Notes: generated from the sequence alone by a model not told the origin. Numbered from the stretch's first letter, positions 9,877-18,961 are shown. The stretch is DNA of 64,000 bases from Sphingomonas sp. BK580 (GCF_014194975.1 NZ_JACIAY010000003.1:62001-126000), one strand, 5' to 3'. Numbers and translations are program-made.

Positions 9877-11209
9877 CGCCCGCGGCGTCGCGGCCGTAGA
9901 CGTCGTCGCGGAACGCCACCTGAGCCCGGCTCTCGGTCGCGGTGAGATAGGTCAGATAGACCGGTACGGGTACTTGGAGCGCCACCGCCTGTTCCGGGTC
10001 GCGCGTCGACGCGGGTAGCGGGCGACCCGTCAGCCAGCGGGCCAGCACCGGCGCGTTCTCCAGCCTTATGCAGCCGTTGCTGAGGTGGCGGTCGTCGCGC
10101 TCGAGCAGCTCGCGGTCGGGCGTATCGTGAAGGTAGATGCCCTCCTCGTTGGGGAAGAGGAACTTGACCCGTCCCATCGAGTTGCCGCGCCCCGGCAGCT
10201 CGCGCAGCCGGATCTCGCGGGTCCCGGCCGCAACCGCGTGCCAGTCGATCGCGCTCGCGGGCAGCGGCCGCGCCGCCGCGCTCCAGTCGCTCAGCGCTTC
10301 CATCCGCAGCGAGGCGAGCGAGCGGCCCGCCAGCACCTTGGGCGCGACGCTCTTGCGCGCGAGATAGGTCGGCACGTTCCAGTAAGGATTGACGATCGCC
10401 CACTGCACCACGCCGGCGAGCAGCGGCGTCTGAGTCTCGCGCGCGCCCACCACCACCTTCATCGTGCCGGCCTGACGGCCCGCCTCATAATACCACAGCC
10501 GCCCCGACGAGGCGTCGACGACGATATGTCGTGTCCACGGCCCCGGCAGCACGCGCGCGCGCTCGAGGTTGCGCCGCAACCTCTGCTCTTCCGCGCGGCC
10601 GACGCCGTCGCGGCGGGCGCGCGCGACCAGTGCGCGAAGGCGCACGTAGTGCGGGCTCATCCACTCCATGCCGGTGACATAGCCGGCGAACGAGCGCGGG
10701 AAGCTCGCGGCGCGCAACACCGCCTCCGCTCTGGGTCGCTTCGGCTTGAGCGTGGCGTCCGCCCAGATCATCCCCACCTCGCGCGGACGGCGCTGGTCGC
10801 GGACGTAGCGCGTGAACGCCTTGGAGAGCGCCAGTTCGACGCGCGCGACGCTCTCGGCGTCACCGCGCTGGCGCGCGCCAGCGAGTTGAGCGCGCAGGTC
10901 GCGCGCGCCATAGGTCGAGCCGAGCCCGTCGAGGGCGGCCGTGTCGAGATCGTCGAGCAGCGAGTCCGCGGCGGGGCCGAGCCGGCCACCCGCGGCCCAG
11001 AGCGGCCGATAGCCGCGCTCGGCATAGACCCGCCCGATCCAGCCGCCGGCGCGCTCGCGCAGCGACGCGGCGACGGCGCGCTCGGCGGCGTCGCTCGCGG
11101 CGGCACGCGCCGGGGTCGGAGCGCCGACCGTCGCCCCCGCCGCGGCGCGGACGGGCGCGGCCGCGGCCAGCAGCAGCAGCGCCGCCGCTCCGTGCGCGAC
11201 GCGCCTCAC
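9872..11209 (-). CDS. L,D-transpeptidase (YkuD domain), exported
   Basis: Cross-links peptidoglycan or attaches proteins to it in the periplasm. It has 445 residues with an N-terminal signal peptide (hydrophobic run at about residues 8-22, cleavage near PVRAAAG). A peptidoglycan-binding-like region near residues 85-110 precedes the catalytic domain. Active-site residues lie in YLHDTP and HLSNGCIRLENA, where the Cys is the nucleophile. The size and architecture resemble the YcbB/LdtD type. It lies 14 bases after the upstream lipoprotein gene and is probably in the same operon. Confidence 0.9.
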   Translation of the reverse strand: MRRVAHGAAALLLLAAAAPVRAAAGATVGAPTPARAAASDAAERAVAASLRERAGGWIGRVYAERGYRPLWAAGGRLGPAADSLLDDLDTAALDGLGSTYGARDLRAQLAGARQRGDAESVARVELALSKAFTRYVRDQRRPREVGMIWADATLKPKRPRAEAVLRAASFPRSFAGYVTGMEWMSPHYVRLRALVARARRDGVGRAEEQRLRRNLERARVLPGPWTRHIVVDASSGRLWYYEAGRQAGTMKVVVGARETQTPLLAGVVQWAIVNPYWNVPTYLARKSVAPKVLAGRSLASLRMEALSDWSAAARPLPASAIDWHAVAAGTREIRLRELPGRGNSMGRVKFLFPNEEGIYLHDTPDRELLERDDRHLSNGCIRLENAPVLARWLTGRPLPASTRDPEQAVALQVPVPVYLTYLTATESRAQVAFRDDVYGRDAAGG

Positions 11210-11223
11210 CCGCGTGCGAGCGA

Positions 11224-11475
11224 TCAGCCGCGCTCTCCGCGACGGGTCGGTGCGGGCGGCGGAGGCGGCGGCGCCGGCGGCGCATAGGGGTGATAGATGC
11301 CGTCCGAGGTGTAATAACCGTCGACGATGCCGTCACCGTCGCGGTCGGCGGCACTGCTGCCGGCGACCGCGCCCGGCGGCGGCGGCGGGGGCAGCGGCGT
11401 GACCGGCTTCTTCGAACAGGCCGCGAGCATCGCCAGCCCGCAGGCGGCGATCAGGACGGTACCAACACGCATCAT
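11224..11475 (-). CDS. Small proline-rich lipoprotein with an EF-hand-like loop
   Basis: This protein of about 83 residues starts at 11475 (or at the adjacent ATG, 11472), both behind AAGGGAGA. The N-terminus is a lipoprotein signal with lipobox LAAC, so the mature protein would begin at Cys-Ser-Lys-Lys. A polyproline stretch follows, then DRDGDGIVDGYY, which looks like a calcium-binding DxDxDG loop, and a Pro-rich tail. It is upstream of and probably co-transcribed with the L,D-transpeptidase. Exact function is unknown. Confidence 0.75.
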   Translation of the reverse strand: MMRVGTVLIAACGLAMLAACSKKPVTPLPPPPPPGAVAGSSAADRDGDGIVDGYYTSDGIYHPYAPPAPPPPPPAPTRRGERG

Positions 11476-12112
11476 TTTCTCCCTTTTGACGCGACCGGTT
11501 CCCGTGTCGCGACGCTGACATTCCCTGTCCTCGCAGCAGCGCACGAGATGGAGGAGCGGTCATTAACCAAGCGACCAACGGAGCCGCCCGCGCGTCGACC
11601 CGTCGCGCCGTCGGGACGGCCGACCCCGGCGTCGGGGAAGCGTCGACCTATCTGGCCGCCAGCGCCATCCCGCGCGCGCGCGCGAGGCGGTGACGGAGTG
11701 ACCGCGGCATCGGCCTGCAGGGAAGCGGCGACGGGCGGATCGGGATCCTCCCGGCGGTCGGCGCCGCATCGCGGCGGCGCGTCGCGCGATCGTCGGACGC
11801 GACGGCCGCGTGTCGTCGAGGCGTTCCGCCCGAGCGCATGCCAGCCTCGTTCGGCCACGGCTGGATCGGCTCGGCCGATCCGCGCGCGACGGCCGAGATC
11901 CACGTCAACGGAGCGAAGCGGGCGCCGCCGCCCGCGAACACGTCACCGTCACGCCCTCATAGAGGTCGTTCGCCGTCACCACGCGCGGTCGGGCGAGCGG
12001 CCATGATGGTCGACGCCGCCCCGACGGCCGGAACGCGCCGGGCCGCGGCATGGCCGGGTGTCGCTCACCTCCTCCCGAATAATCGACGGCGATGGGCCGT
12101 GCCCCGTCCAGC
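11476..12112. other. Non-coding gap before the flagellar cluster
   Basis: About 640 bases separating the lipoprotein start from the end of flgH. Candidate frames on both strands are Arg/Ala/Pro-rich and match nothing known. The promoter of the lipoprotein operon should lie at the left end. I see no other feature. Confidence 0.5.
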
Positions 12113-12883
12113 TCAGAACGGCGATATCGCCTCGATGACTTGCTGACCCCAGCGCGGTTGCTGCACGTCGGTGATCTGACCGCGGCCGCCGTAGCTGATC
12201 CGTGCGTCAGCGATCTGGCTGCTCAGCACGCTATTGTCGCGCGCGATGTCTTGTGGGCGGACGATGCCGCTGACGAGCAGCTGGCGCAGCTCGAAATTGA
12301 CCCGGACCTCCTGATGCCCGCGGATCACGAGGTTGCCGTTGGGGAGCAAGCCCACCACCGTGGCGGCGACCACGGTGTTGATCTGCTCGCTGCGCGACGT
12401 GTTGCCCGTCCCGGTGCTGCCGGACGCGTTCTTGGTGTCGATCAGCGACGCCGGGTTAGCGCCCGCGGGCAGCACCTTCTTCAGCGTGTTCTCGAGCCCC
12501 AGGAAACTGGGCAGGCCCACACTGTCGTTGCCGCTGCGCGCGCGGCTCGACTTGTTGTCGAGCGTGGCGCTGTCGGCGATGCTGATGCGGACCGTGAGGA
12601 TGTCGCCGACCTGCGAGGCGCGCTGGTCGTGGAAGAAGGCGCCCGCGCCGGTGCGGAACAGCGAGGCGCTGTTGCCCGGCTCCGTCATCGCCGCCGGGTC
12701 GCGGCCATATCGCGCCTGGTCGCCGAGCGAGGGGGTGACCGCCGGGGCGACCGGCGGCTCCGACGGCTCGATCCTCGGGGGCTTGCCGATCGCCTTGAGC
12801 CGCCCGACCGAGCCGCAGCCGGCGAGCAGCGGCACGATCGCGGCGAGCAGCAGGGCACCGCGGTAGGGCTGCAGTCTCATCAC
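12113..12883 (-). CDS. flgH: Flagellar L-ring protein FlgH
   Basis: Forms the outer-membrane L-ring around the flagellar rod. The 256-residue lipoprotein has lipobox LLAGC near residue 20. Conserved FlgH segments are visible: SLFRTGAGAFFHDQRASQVGDILTVRI near residue 75, NTVVAATVVGLLPNGNLVIRGHQEVRVN, and the LLVSGIVRPQDI...ISYGGRG end. GGAAGGAAG precedes the ATG. It is last in the leftward flgF-flgG-flgA-flgH operon. The P-ring gene flgI, often next, is absent here. Confidence 0.95.
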   Translation of the reverse strand: MMRLQPYRGALLLAAIVPLLAGCGSVGRLKAIGKPPRIEPSEPPVAPAVTPSLGDQARYGRDPAAMTEPGNSASLFRTGAGAFFHDQRASQVGDILTVRISIADSATLDNKSSRARSGNDSVGLPSFLGLENTLKKVLPAGANPASLIDTKNASGSTGTGNTSRSEQINTVVAATVVGLLPNGNLVIRGHQEVRVNFELRQLLVSGIVRPQDIARDNSVLSSQIADARISYGGRGQITDVQQPRWGQQVIEAISPF

Positions 12884-12896
12884 GCTCTTCCTTCCT

Positions 12897-13364
12897 TCAG
12901 CCGGCGACGATGACCCGGCCCGGCGCCTCGGCCCGGCCCGAGACCGTGCGTCTGGTCGAGTCGCAGATCACGCGCACCGGCTCACCCAGCGCGGCGGCAT
13001 TGAGCGCCTGGCCCTCCGCGCTGATCGTCAGCGCGCCGCTGCGCAGCACGACCGTCACCGGCTCGCCGCGTCGGATCACCTGGGGCGCCCGCACGTCGCC
13101 CGCGCGCACCACCGCGCCGGCGGCGAGCCGACGCGCCGCGGCGCGACCGACGATGTTCGCCGCGGCCAGCGCGCCGCGCATCGGGGGCGGGTCGCCGGCT
13201 CCCCAGGCGCGCAGGTCGTCGACCCCGATCACCGCTCCCGCGGCGACCGGCTGCGCCAGCACGACCGTCGTCGCGGGCGCCCCTGACTGTGCGACCGCCG
13301 GTCCACTCGCCAACGCCAAGAGAGCGGCGACACGGCGCCCACGCCCGGTCCTCACCACGCTCAC
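12897..13364 (-). CDS. flgA: Flagellar P-ring assembly chaperone FlgA
   Basis: Periplasmic chaperone for FlgI assembly. This 155-residue protein has a signal peptide (residues 1-25, VAALLALASGPAVAQ). A SAF-type region VLAQPVAAGAVIGVDDL is followed by AARRLAAGAVVRAGDVRAP and the C-terminal FlgA signature (VTVVLRSGALTISAEGQAL, GEPVRVICDSTRRTVSGRA). It is shorter than two-domain FlgA proteins, as often in alphaproteobacteria. The start overlaps the flgG stop by 4 bases. Confidence 0.93.
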   Translation of the reverse strand: MSVVRTGRGRRVAALLALASGPAVAQSGAPATTVVLAQPVAAGAVIGVDDLRAWGAGDPPPMRGALAAANIVGRAAARRLAAGAVVRAGDVRAPQVIRRGEPVTVVLRSGALTISAEGQALNAAALGEPVRVICDSTRRTVSGRAEAPGRVIVAG

Positions 13365-14146
13365 CGCAGCTGGGTCGTGGTGGCGAGCATCTCGTCGGCG
13401 GTCTTCACGATGCGGCTGTTCATCTCATAGGCGCGCTGGGCGCTGATCAGCGCGGTGATCTCAGCCACCGGGTTGACGTTCGACGCCTCGAGATAGCCCT
13501 GCTTGAGCGTGCCGAAACCAGGCTGACCCGGGTTCGCGACCGTCGGCTGGCCCGACGCCTCGGTCTCCTGGAACAGGTTGGAGCCGAGCGCCTCGAGCCC
13601 CGCCTCGTTGACGAAGGTGGCGAGGTCGAGCTGGCCGACATCCTGCAGCTGCACCTGATCGGCGAGCTTGACCTGGACGAGACCGGTCGCGCTGATCGAG
13701 ACGTCGGTGGCGCCGTTCGGGATCGTGATGTCGGGCTGGACGCGGTAGCCGTCGGTCGTCACCACCTCGCCCTGGTCGGAGAGCTTGAACGCGCCCGACC
13801 GCGTGTAGGCGACTTCGCCGTTGGGTAGCGCGATACGGAAGTAGCCCTGGCCCAGGATCGCGATGTCGAACTTGCTCTTGCTCTCGGTGGTCGCGCCCTG
13901 CTCGAGCACGCGGTACACCCCCGCGGCGCGCACGCCGCTGCCGAGCTGGATGCCCGCGGGCACGCGCGTGCCGTCGGCGCTGGTCGCCGCGCCCGGTCGG
14001 CTCACCTGCTCGTACAACAGGTCCTCGAACTCGGGCCGCTGCCGCTTGAAGGCAGTGGTGTTCATGTTCGCGATATTGTTCGCGATGACGTCGACGTTGG
14101 TCTGCTGCGCCAGCATTCCGCTCGCGGCGATCGACAGGGAGCGCAT
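13361..14146 (-). CDS. flgG: Flagellar distal rod protein FlgG
   Basis: Builds the distal rod of the flagellar basal body. The 261-residue length is the family standard. The N-terminal helix motif SGMLAQQTNVDVIANNIANMNTTAFK and the C-terminal SNVNPVAEITALISAQRAYEMNSR are diagnostic. It lies 35 bases after flgF and is coupled to flgA by an ATGA overlap. Confidence 0.97.
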   Translation of the reverse strand: MRSLSIAASGMLAQQTNVDVIANNIANMNTTAFKRQRPEFEDLLYEQVSRPGAATSADGTRVPAGIQLGSGVRAAGVYRVLEQGATTESKSKFDIAILGQGYFRIALPNGEVAYTRSGAFKLSDQGEVVTTDGYRVQPDITIPNGATDVSISATGLVQVKLADQVQLQDVGQLDLATFVNEAGLEALGSNLFQETEASGQPTVANPGQPGFGTLKQGYLEASNVNPVAEITALISAQRAYEMNSRIVKTADEMLATTTQLR

Positions 14147-14181
14147 GTTCGTTGTCCTGTTGTGGGAGGGGTCGGAGAAGA

Positions 14182-14928
14182 TCAGTCGGGCTTTGCCAGC
14201 CGCGAGATCGCCAGCTTGCGCAGCGTGTCGATGTTGGCGGCGGCCTCGCTGGTGCGCTGGTAGGCGCGCAGCACCTCGATCATGTTGGTCGTCTCGATGA
14301 TCGGCTGCACGTTCGAGCCCTCGACGCCGCCGCTGCGCAGGCGTGTCTCCGCCGCGGGCAGCAGCCGGCCGCCGGCGCCGGTGAGCAGACCGTCGCCGCG
14401 CTCGTTCACGCGCAACTCGTCGAACCGGGTCACAGCGAGCCGCGCGATCGGGCCGGCGCTGGTCGAGACGGTGCCGTCCTCGGCGATGGCGAGGCTGCCC
14501 TGCTCCTCCGGCGACACCGCGATACGGCGGCCGTTCTCGTCGAGCAGCGGCGCGCCGGAGGGCGTGCCCAGCTCGCCGCTGGTGAGCAGAGTGATGAAGC
14601 CCGCACGGGTGTACGCCGTCGCACCGCTCGCGTCCTCGACCGAGAGATAGCCCGGGCCGTCGATCATCACGTCGAGCGGGTTGCCGGTCGGCTGGAAGGC
14701 GCCGGCGCGCGTGTCATGGACCTGCCCGTAATCGAGCACGAAGGACAGCCGCTTGGCGTCCTCGATCGGGGCGCGGCGGACGCGCTCCACGTGTTCGCGG
14801 AAGACTTCCTGCGCGCGCTTGAAGCCGACCGTACTGCTGTTCGCCATGTTGTTGGCGGTGACGTCGAGCTGACGCCGCAGCGCGGCCTGATGGCTCAGCA
14901 GCACATAGGTGGATACGTCGGAACTCAT
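14182..14928 (-). CDS. flgF: Flagellar proximal rod protein FlgF
   Basis: Proximal rod component of the basal body, 248 residues. The N-terminus (LLSHQAALRRQLDVTANNMANSSTVGFKR) and the C-terminus (GSNVQPIIETTNMIEVLRAYQRTSEA) match the rod/hook family, and the central PLDVMIDGPGYLSVED is FlgF-like. It is first in its leftward operon and divergent from fliL; the promoter region lies at 14929-15118. Confidence 0.95.
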   Translation of the reverse strand: MSSDVSTYVLLSHQAALRRQLDVTANNMANSSTVGFKRAQEVFREHVERVRRAPIEDAKRLSFVLDYGQVHDTRAGAFQPTGNPLDVMIDGPGYLSVEDASGATAYTRAGFITLLTSGELGTPSGAPLLDENGRRIAVSPEEQGSLAIAEDGTVSTSAGPIARLAVTRFDELRVNERGDGLLTGAGGRLLPAAETRLRSGGVEGSNVQPIIETTNMIEVLRAYQRTSEAAANIDTLRKLAISRLAKPD

Positions 14929-15046
14929 CCGTCTCTCTCGCCCGTCCTTCTACGCTCCAGCGCCGCTGGCCAGCCGGCGCGGCCGAGCTCCGGCGCGGGC
15001 ACCGCACCAAAAACCAGCGCGTCGCGGCAACCGCCCGAGGCTCGCC

Positions 15047-15059
15047 CCTATAATAGGAC
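15047..15059 (+). promoter_or_regulatory. CCTATAATAGGAC element in the flgF/fliL divergent region
   Basis: The palindrome CCTAT-A-ATAGG, followed by AC, lies 60 bases before the fliL start. The same 13 bases, with only the central base changed, recur at 19409-19421 in the other divergent motility region. It contains TATAAT, so it could be a -10 hexamer or a regulator site. No convincing -35 lies 17 bases upstream. Confidence 0.5.
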
Positions 15060-15118
15060 CAACCGCGCCGGGTGGTGGCTCACCGTCCGAAATCGCGCGG
15101 CCAAGCAAGAGGTATGAC

Positions 15119-15634
15119 GTGGCAGAACGAGCCGACGTGTTGAGATTCGACCGGTCCCGCGGCACCGCGGCGGTGACGACGGACCCGCGCGACGAGCGAC
15201 GTCGCGCGCTGCTGGCAGTGATCGTCGGCCTCGCGGCCCTCCTGGTCATCGGCGGCGGGCTGGCGCTCGCGGGCGTGTGGCCGTTCGGCGCGAGCGACAC
15301 GGCCCAGCCGCCGAGCAGCCAGGCCGCCAGCGCGCGCTACGTCGACGTGCCCGCGATGGTGGTGACCCTGCGCAGCGCCGACGGGCGCCAGCATTTTCTC
15401 AAGCTGCACTTCGTCATCGTCGCCGCCGATACCGCTCAGGTCGGCAGGATCACCGCGGCGATGCCGCTGATCCTGGACACGCTGCAGTCGTTCCTCCGCG
15501 AGCTCCGCCCGGAGGATCTCAGCGGCTCGGCGGCGGTCTTCCGCGTGAAGGAGGAGATCGTCGTGCGCCTGCGCGACGCGCTCGGTCGCGACGGCGTGAG
15601 CGAGGTGCTCATCCAGGACCTGATCGAGCAATGA
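15119..15634 (+). CDS. fliL: Flagellar basal-body protein FliL
   Basis: Inner-membrane protein associated with the flagellar stator. The GTG at 15119, preceded by AAGAGG, gives 171 residues; the reading frame is open further upstream but that part is not FliL-like. A short cytoplasmic tail precedes a helix at about residues 27-48 (LLAVIVGLAALLVIGGGLALAG). The periplasmic FliL domain follows, with YVDVPAMVVTLRS, LKLHFVIV and LRELRPEDLSGS. Its stop overlaps the fliM start (ATGA). Confidence 0.93.
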   Translation: MAERADVLRFDRSRGTAAVTTDPRDERRRALLAVIVGLAALLVIGGGLALAGVWPFGASDTAQPPSSQAASARYVDVPAMVVTLRSADGRQHFLKLHFVIVAADTAQVGRITAAMPLILDTLQSFLRELRPEDLSGSAAVFRVKEEIVVRLRDALGRDGVSEVLIQDLIEQ

Positions 15635-16926
15635 CGACCGACCCCGACGGCCGCGGGTTCGGCCCCACCCCCGCCCCTTCACGCCCCGAGCGGGTCGGTT
15701 CGGCGCGGGCCGATCGAGCGGTCACCGAGAGGGCGGTGTCCACCGCGAGGCGGCCGGCCGACGCGCGCCCGGCGCCCGTCGGCGGGGCCGCCACGCCGGC
15801 GCCGGGGGGCGCCGTGAACGCGACGATGACGCCGCCCGCGTCGGCCACCACCGCGGCGGCGCCCCCGGCCGCGCCCGCATCGGCGACCGCCGCCGCTGCT
15901 CCGGCCCAGGTAGATGCGGCCGACGCTGCCGTGCCGCTGGCGGCGGCCGAGCCTGCCCGCGAGGACGTGCCGGACACGTTCGACCAGGCGAGCATCGACG
16001 CGCTGTTCGGCATCGAGAGCGCGCCGCGGCCGACGCGTCGCACCGGCCTGCGCGCGCTGATCGAGGCCGATGTCGCGAACCACGAGCGGCTGCCGATGCT
16101 GGAGGTGGTGTGCGAGCGCATGGTACGCACGCTCGGCACCAGCATGCGCAATCTCACCGCCGACTCGCTCGACGTCCATGCCGAACGGGTCAGCACGATG
16201 CGGTTCGCCGAGTTCATGAATCACCTGCCGCTGCCCGCGATGATCGGGGTCTTCCTCGCCAAGCAATGGGGCAATTACGGGCTGATGACGGTCGACTCCT
16301 CGCTCGTCTACGCCGTCGTCGATTCGCTGCTGGGCGGCCGTCGCGCGCCGAGCACGATGCGAATCGACGGCCGCGCCTTCACCGCGATCGAGACGCATCT
16401 CGTCGGGCGGATGATGCAGCAGACGCTGGACGATTTCGCCCAGTCGTTCGAGGCGATCGAACCCGTCGACTTCGCGCTCGAGCGGGTCGAGGTCACGCCG
16501 CGCTTCGCCGCCATCGCGGCGCCGACCAACCTCACCGCCGTGGCGAGCTTCCGCATCGACATGGAGGGCCGCGGCGGCCGCTTCCACCTGGTCCTTCCCC
16601 ACGCCACGATCGAGCCCGTGCGCGAGAAGCTGATCGAGCGCTTCGTCGGCGAGAAGATGGGGCGCAACAGGATGTGGGAGAGCCATATCGCGGAGGAACT
16701 GCTGCACACCGAGGTGCAGGTCGACGCGATGCTGGGCGAGCGCGAGATGCGGATCGAGGACTATCTCGCGCTCAGCCCCGGACGCACGATCACGCTCGAC
16801 CGTGCGCCCGAGGACGGGGTCGCGCTCGAGTGTCGCGGGGTCCCGCTCGCGGCGGGGACGATCGGCACGCACAGCGCGCTCGCCGCGGTCCGACTGAGCA
16901 CCTCGATCGGCCAGGTGGCACCATGA
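15631..16926 (+). CDS. fliM: Flagellar motor switch protein FliM with a long N-terminal extension
   Basis: C-ring protein that binds phosphorylated CheY and switches rotation. It has 431 residues, about 100 more than typical FliM. The CheY-binding motif (FDQASIDALFG) sits at about residues 116-126 instead of the extreme N-terminus, behind an Ala/Pro-rich low-complexity stretch. The middle domain (MLEVVCERMVRTLGTSMRNL onward) and a C-terminal surface-presentation domain are intact. The start overlaps fliL and the end overlaps the next gene, so coupling supports this start, although a later one cannot be excluded. Confidence 0.92.
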   Translation: MTTDPDGRGFGPTPAPSRPERVGSARADRAVTERAVSTARRPADARPAPVGGAATPAPGGAVNATMTPPASATTAAAPPAAPASATAAAAPAQVDAADAAVPLAAAEPAREDVPDTFDQASIDALFGIESAPRPTRRTGLRALIEADVANHERLPMLEVVCERMVRTLGTSMRNLTADSLDVHAERVSTMRFAEFMNHLPLPAMIGVFLAKQWGNYGLMTVDSSLVYAVVDSLLGGRRAPSTMRIDGRAFTAIETHLVGRMMQQTLDDFAQSFEAIEPVDFALERVEVTPRFAAIAAPTNLTAVASFRIDMEGRGGRFHLVLPHATIEPVREKLIERFVGEKMGRNRMWESHIAEELLHTEVQVDAMLGEREMRIEDYLALSPGRTITLDRAPEDGVALECRGVPLAAGTIGTHSALAAVRLSTSIGQVAP

Positions 16927-17552
16927 TCAATCTCTCCTTCGTCACCAATGTCATCACCTCGCTGTTCTGCGCCGCGGTGCTGGTACAGACGGTGCGGCTC
17001 TCGCACGCGGTGCACAAGCTTCGGCACGCCGGGCTGATCGAGGTGGTCGCCTCGCTCGAAACCGCGACCGAGACGTCGCAACGCGCGCTCGGCGACCTCA
17101 CCAGGGTGCTGAGCGCGGAGGGGCCGCCGCTCGACGCCGCGGTGCGCGGCGCACGTGACCTGCGCGCGCAGCTCGCCGGGTTGCGCGACGAGCTGTCGCT
17201 GATGATCGACGTCGGCAACGGCGTCGCCGAGCGCATCCTGGCGGCGGCGAACGGCGCGCGCGGCGCGGGAGGCGCCGACGGGGCCGCTGCCGACGACGCG
17301 GTAGTGCCGGCCTCGCCCACCCCCCTCCACGCGGCGGACGGGCGCCGCGACGCGGGCGCGACGACCCCGCCACGGGTCGCCGGTTCACGCCAGGCGGAGA
17401 GGAAGGGCCGCGACGGCCAGGGCATCGCGCCCGCGGTGGTCGGCGCCAGCGATGCGCCGTCCTCGATCGGCGAGCACGGCCAGTCTGCCGACGGGAGGCG
17501 CGACCTCGCCGGCGCGCCGGCCAGCGCCGCTGCCGAGGAGCCTCAGTCATGA
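16923..17552 (+). CDS. DUF6468-like flagellar operon protein
   Basis: This 209-residue protein is coupled to fliM and motE by 4-base overlaps on both sides. An N-terminal membrane helix (residues 3-21, LSFVTNVITSLFCAAVLVQ) precedes an alpha-helical segment with heptad-like spacing (VVASLETATETSQRALGDLTRVL) and a low-complexity C-terminal half. Arrangement and position match the uncharacterised DUF6468 proteins of alphaproteobacterial flagellar operons. A role at the motor is inferred from context only. Confidence 0.75.
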   Translation: MINLSFVTNVITSLFCAAVLVQTVRLSHAVHKLRHAGLIEVVASLETATETSQRALGDLTRVLSAEGPPLDAAVRGARDLRAQLAGLRDELSLMIDVGNGVAERILAAANGARGAGGADGAAADDAVVPASPTPLHAADGRRDAGATTPPRVAGSRQAERKGRDGQGIAPAVVGASDAPSSIGEHGQSADGRRDLAGAPASAAAEEPQS

Positions 17553-18403
17553 CCCAGCCTGTCGTCCCTCCCGTCACCGCGCGCGGGCCCGTCGCTGCCC
17601 CGACAACCCCTCCTTCTCGCCAAGCCGCGTCCGCGCCGGCGCGTGGCTGGACCAAGCGGCTGCTGCGGCCCTCGCTCCTGACGCTCACCGCCGGCGCCGC
17701 GGCAGCCTCCACGATCGCGCATGCGGTGGCGGGCACGAGCGCGACCGAGGCGGTGAGCGACAATCGCTTCGGCAACGCCATCGCGCAGGGGATCAGCCAG
17801 CGCGACCAGGCGATCGCGCGGCGCAATCGTGCCGCGGAGCTGCGCGAGCAGAGCGCACTCGCGCTGGAGCAACGGGTCCAAGCCCAGCTCGGTGCCCGAC
17901 GCGGCGATAGCGCGCGCGCGGACCAGGCGAGCGGCTACGGCGACGCGCCGCAGCCGATCGAGGACCTGGCGCGTGTCTACCAGACGATGAAGCCGAACCG
18001 CGCGGCGCCGGTCTTCGCCGCGCTCGACATCGACCTGCAGGCACAGGTCGCGCGACGGATGCGCGGCCGATCACTGGCGCTGATGATGGGGGCGATGACG
18101 CCGGCGGCCGCGCTGCGCCTCAGTACCGCGCTCGCCGGCCGCGCCGCGCCGGAGATGCCGATAGCCCAGCAGCGGGTCGCCAGCGCGGCCGGGATCGTGC
18201 TCCCGCCCGCCGTGCCGCGCGCGTCGTCGTCGCGCCCAGCCGCGGCGGTGACGCCGCTGCCGGCGCGCACCGGGCCGCCGCGCGTCGGTGCCGGCGCGCC
18301 GCGGGTGAGCCCCCCGCGCATCGCTGCGCCGCCGCTCGCGCCTGCTGACAACGCGGCGTCGACCGGGAGATCCGCGCCCCCGCCGGCACGGCCCGCGACC
18401 TAG
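17549..18403 (+). CDS. motE: MotE-like flagellar protein with MgtE N-terminal domain
   Basis: MotE-type proteins of alphaproteobacteria act as periplasmic chaperones or partners for motor proteins. This 284-residue protein has a membrane or signal helix at about residues 37-60. A charged coiled region rich in Gln/Arg follows, then an MgtE-N-like domain (LARVYQTMKPNRAAPVFAALDIDLQAQVARRM, LMMGAMTPAAALRLSTAL) and a disordered Pro/Ala tail. It is last in the fliL operon. The domain is clear; the exact MotE equivalence is inferred. Confidence 0.75.
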   Translation: MTQPVVPPVTARGPVAAPTTPPSRQAASAPARGWTKRLLRPSLLTLTAGAAAASTIAHAVAGTSATEAVSDNRFGNAIAQGISQRDQAIARRNRAAELREQSALALEQRVQAQLGARRGDSARADQASGYGDAPQPIEDLARVYQTMKPNRAAPVFAALDIDLQAQVARRMRGRSLALMMGAMTPAAALRLSTALAGRAAPEMPIAQQRVASAAGIVLPPAVPRASSSRPAAAVTPLPARTGPPRVGAGAPRVSPPRIAAPPLAPADNAASTGRSAPPPARPAT

Positions 18404-18961
18404 GTCCGGTGCGCCGCGGTGAACCCTGGTGCCCGCCCTCCGACCGGGATCGACGCCGCCTCGACCGGCGAGCGGCTGACGCAGGGCAGTCGATCGCTGA
18501 TCGGGAAACCGCCGGGCGCGGCGTCGCCCTCGAGCCAAGGGTGCCATGGTCCGGCGCTTGGTGGCGATCGCCGCGCGGCCAAGAACGCGCGTCACAGCGG
18601 TCCATCGGCCGCCGAGCGGTGTGTGCACCAGCGCGACGGCACGCGTCGGCGGGGACGTCCGGCCCGGCCGGTCAGAGGCCACCCCGCTTGCGTGCTGGAC
18701 GCGCCCACGCCCGATCGCGCACTCCGCCACCGATAGTCCGAAGAAGTGACCGCTTCGTCGCGAGTCGGTCGCAAGGGGTCAGCGTCGTATCGTCGCCGGG
18801 TCACTCGACCCGCGACCGATCGCCGCGCAGCCATCTCTCCGGTAGACATCCGTTCGGCCGTCCCCGTCGTCGCGCGTCGCCGTGCGCCGATCGTGGCCAG
18901 GCCGCGCGTCACGCCGCCCTGGCGGCTCTCCCCCCCCGGCCGATCATGGTCCGTCGCGCGA
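18404..18961. other. Non-coding gap after motE
   Basis: About 560 bases between the end of motE and the convergent FliL-like gene. No frame shows a recognisable protein and no terminator with a T-run is evident. The sequence is GC-rich and I see nothing more in it. Confidence 0.5.

Noticed and set aside
14929-15118. Sigma-54 (GG-N10-GC) promoter sought between flgF and fliL
   Set aside because: No convincing TGGCAC-N5-TTGC could be found; only the CCTATAATAGGAC element stands out.
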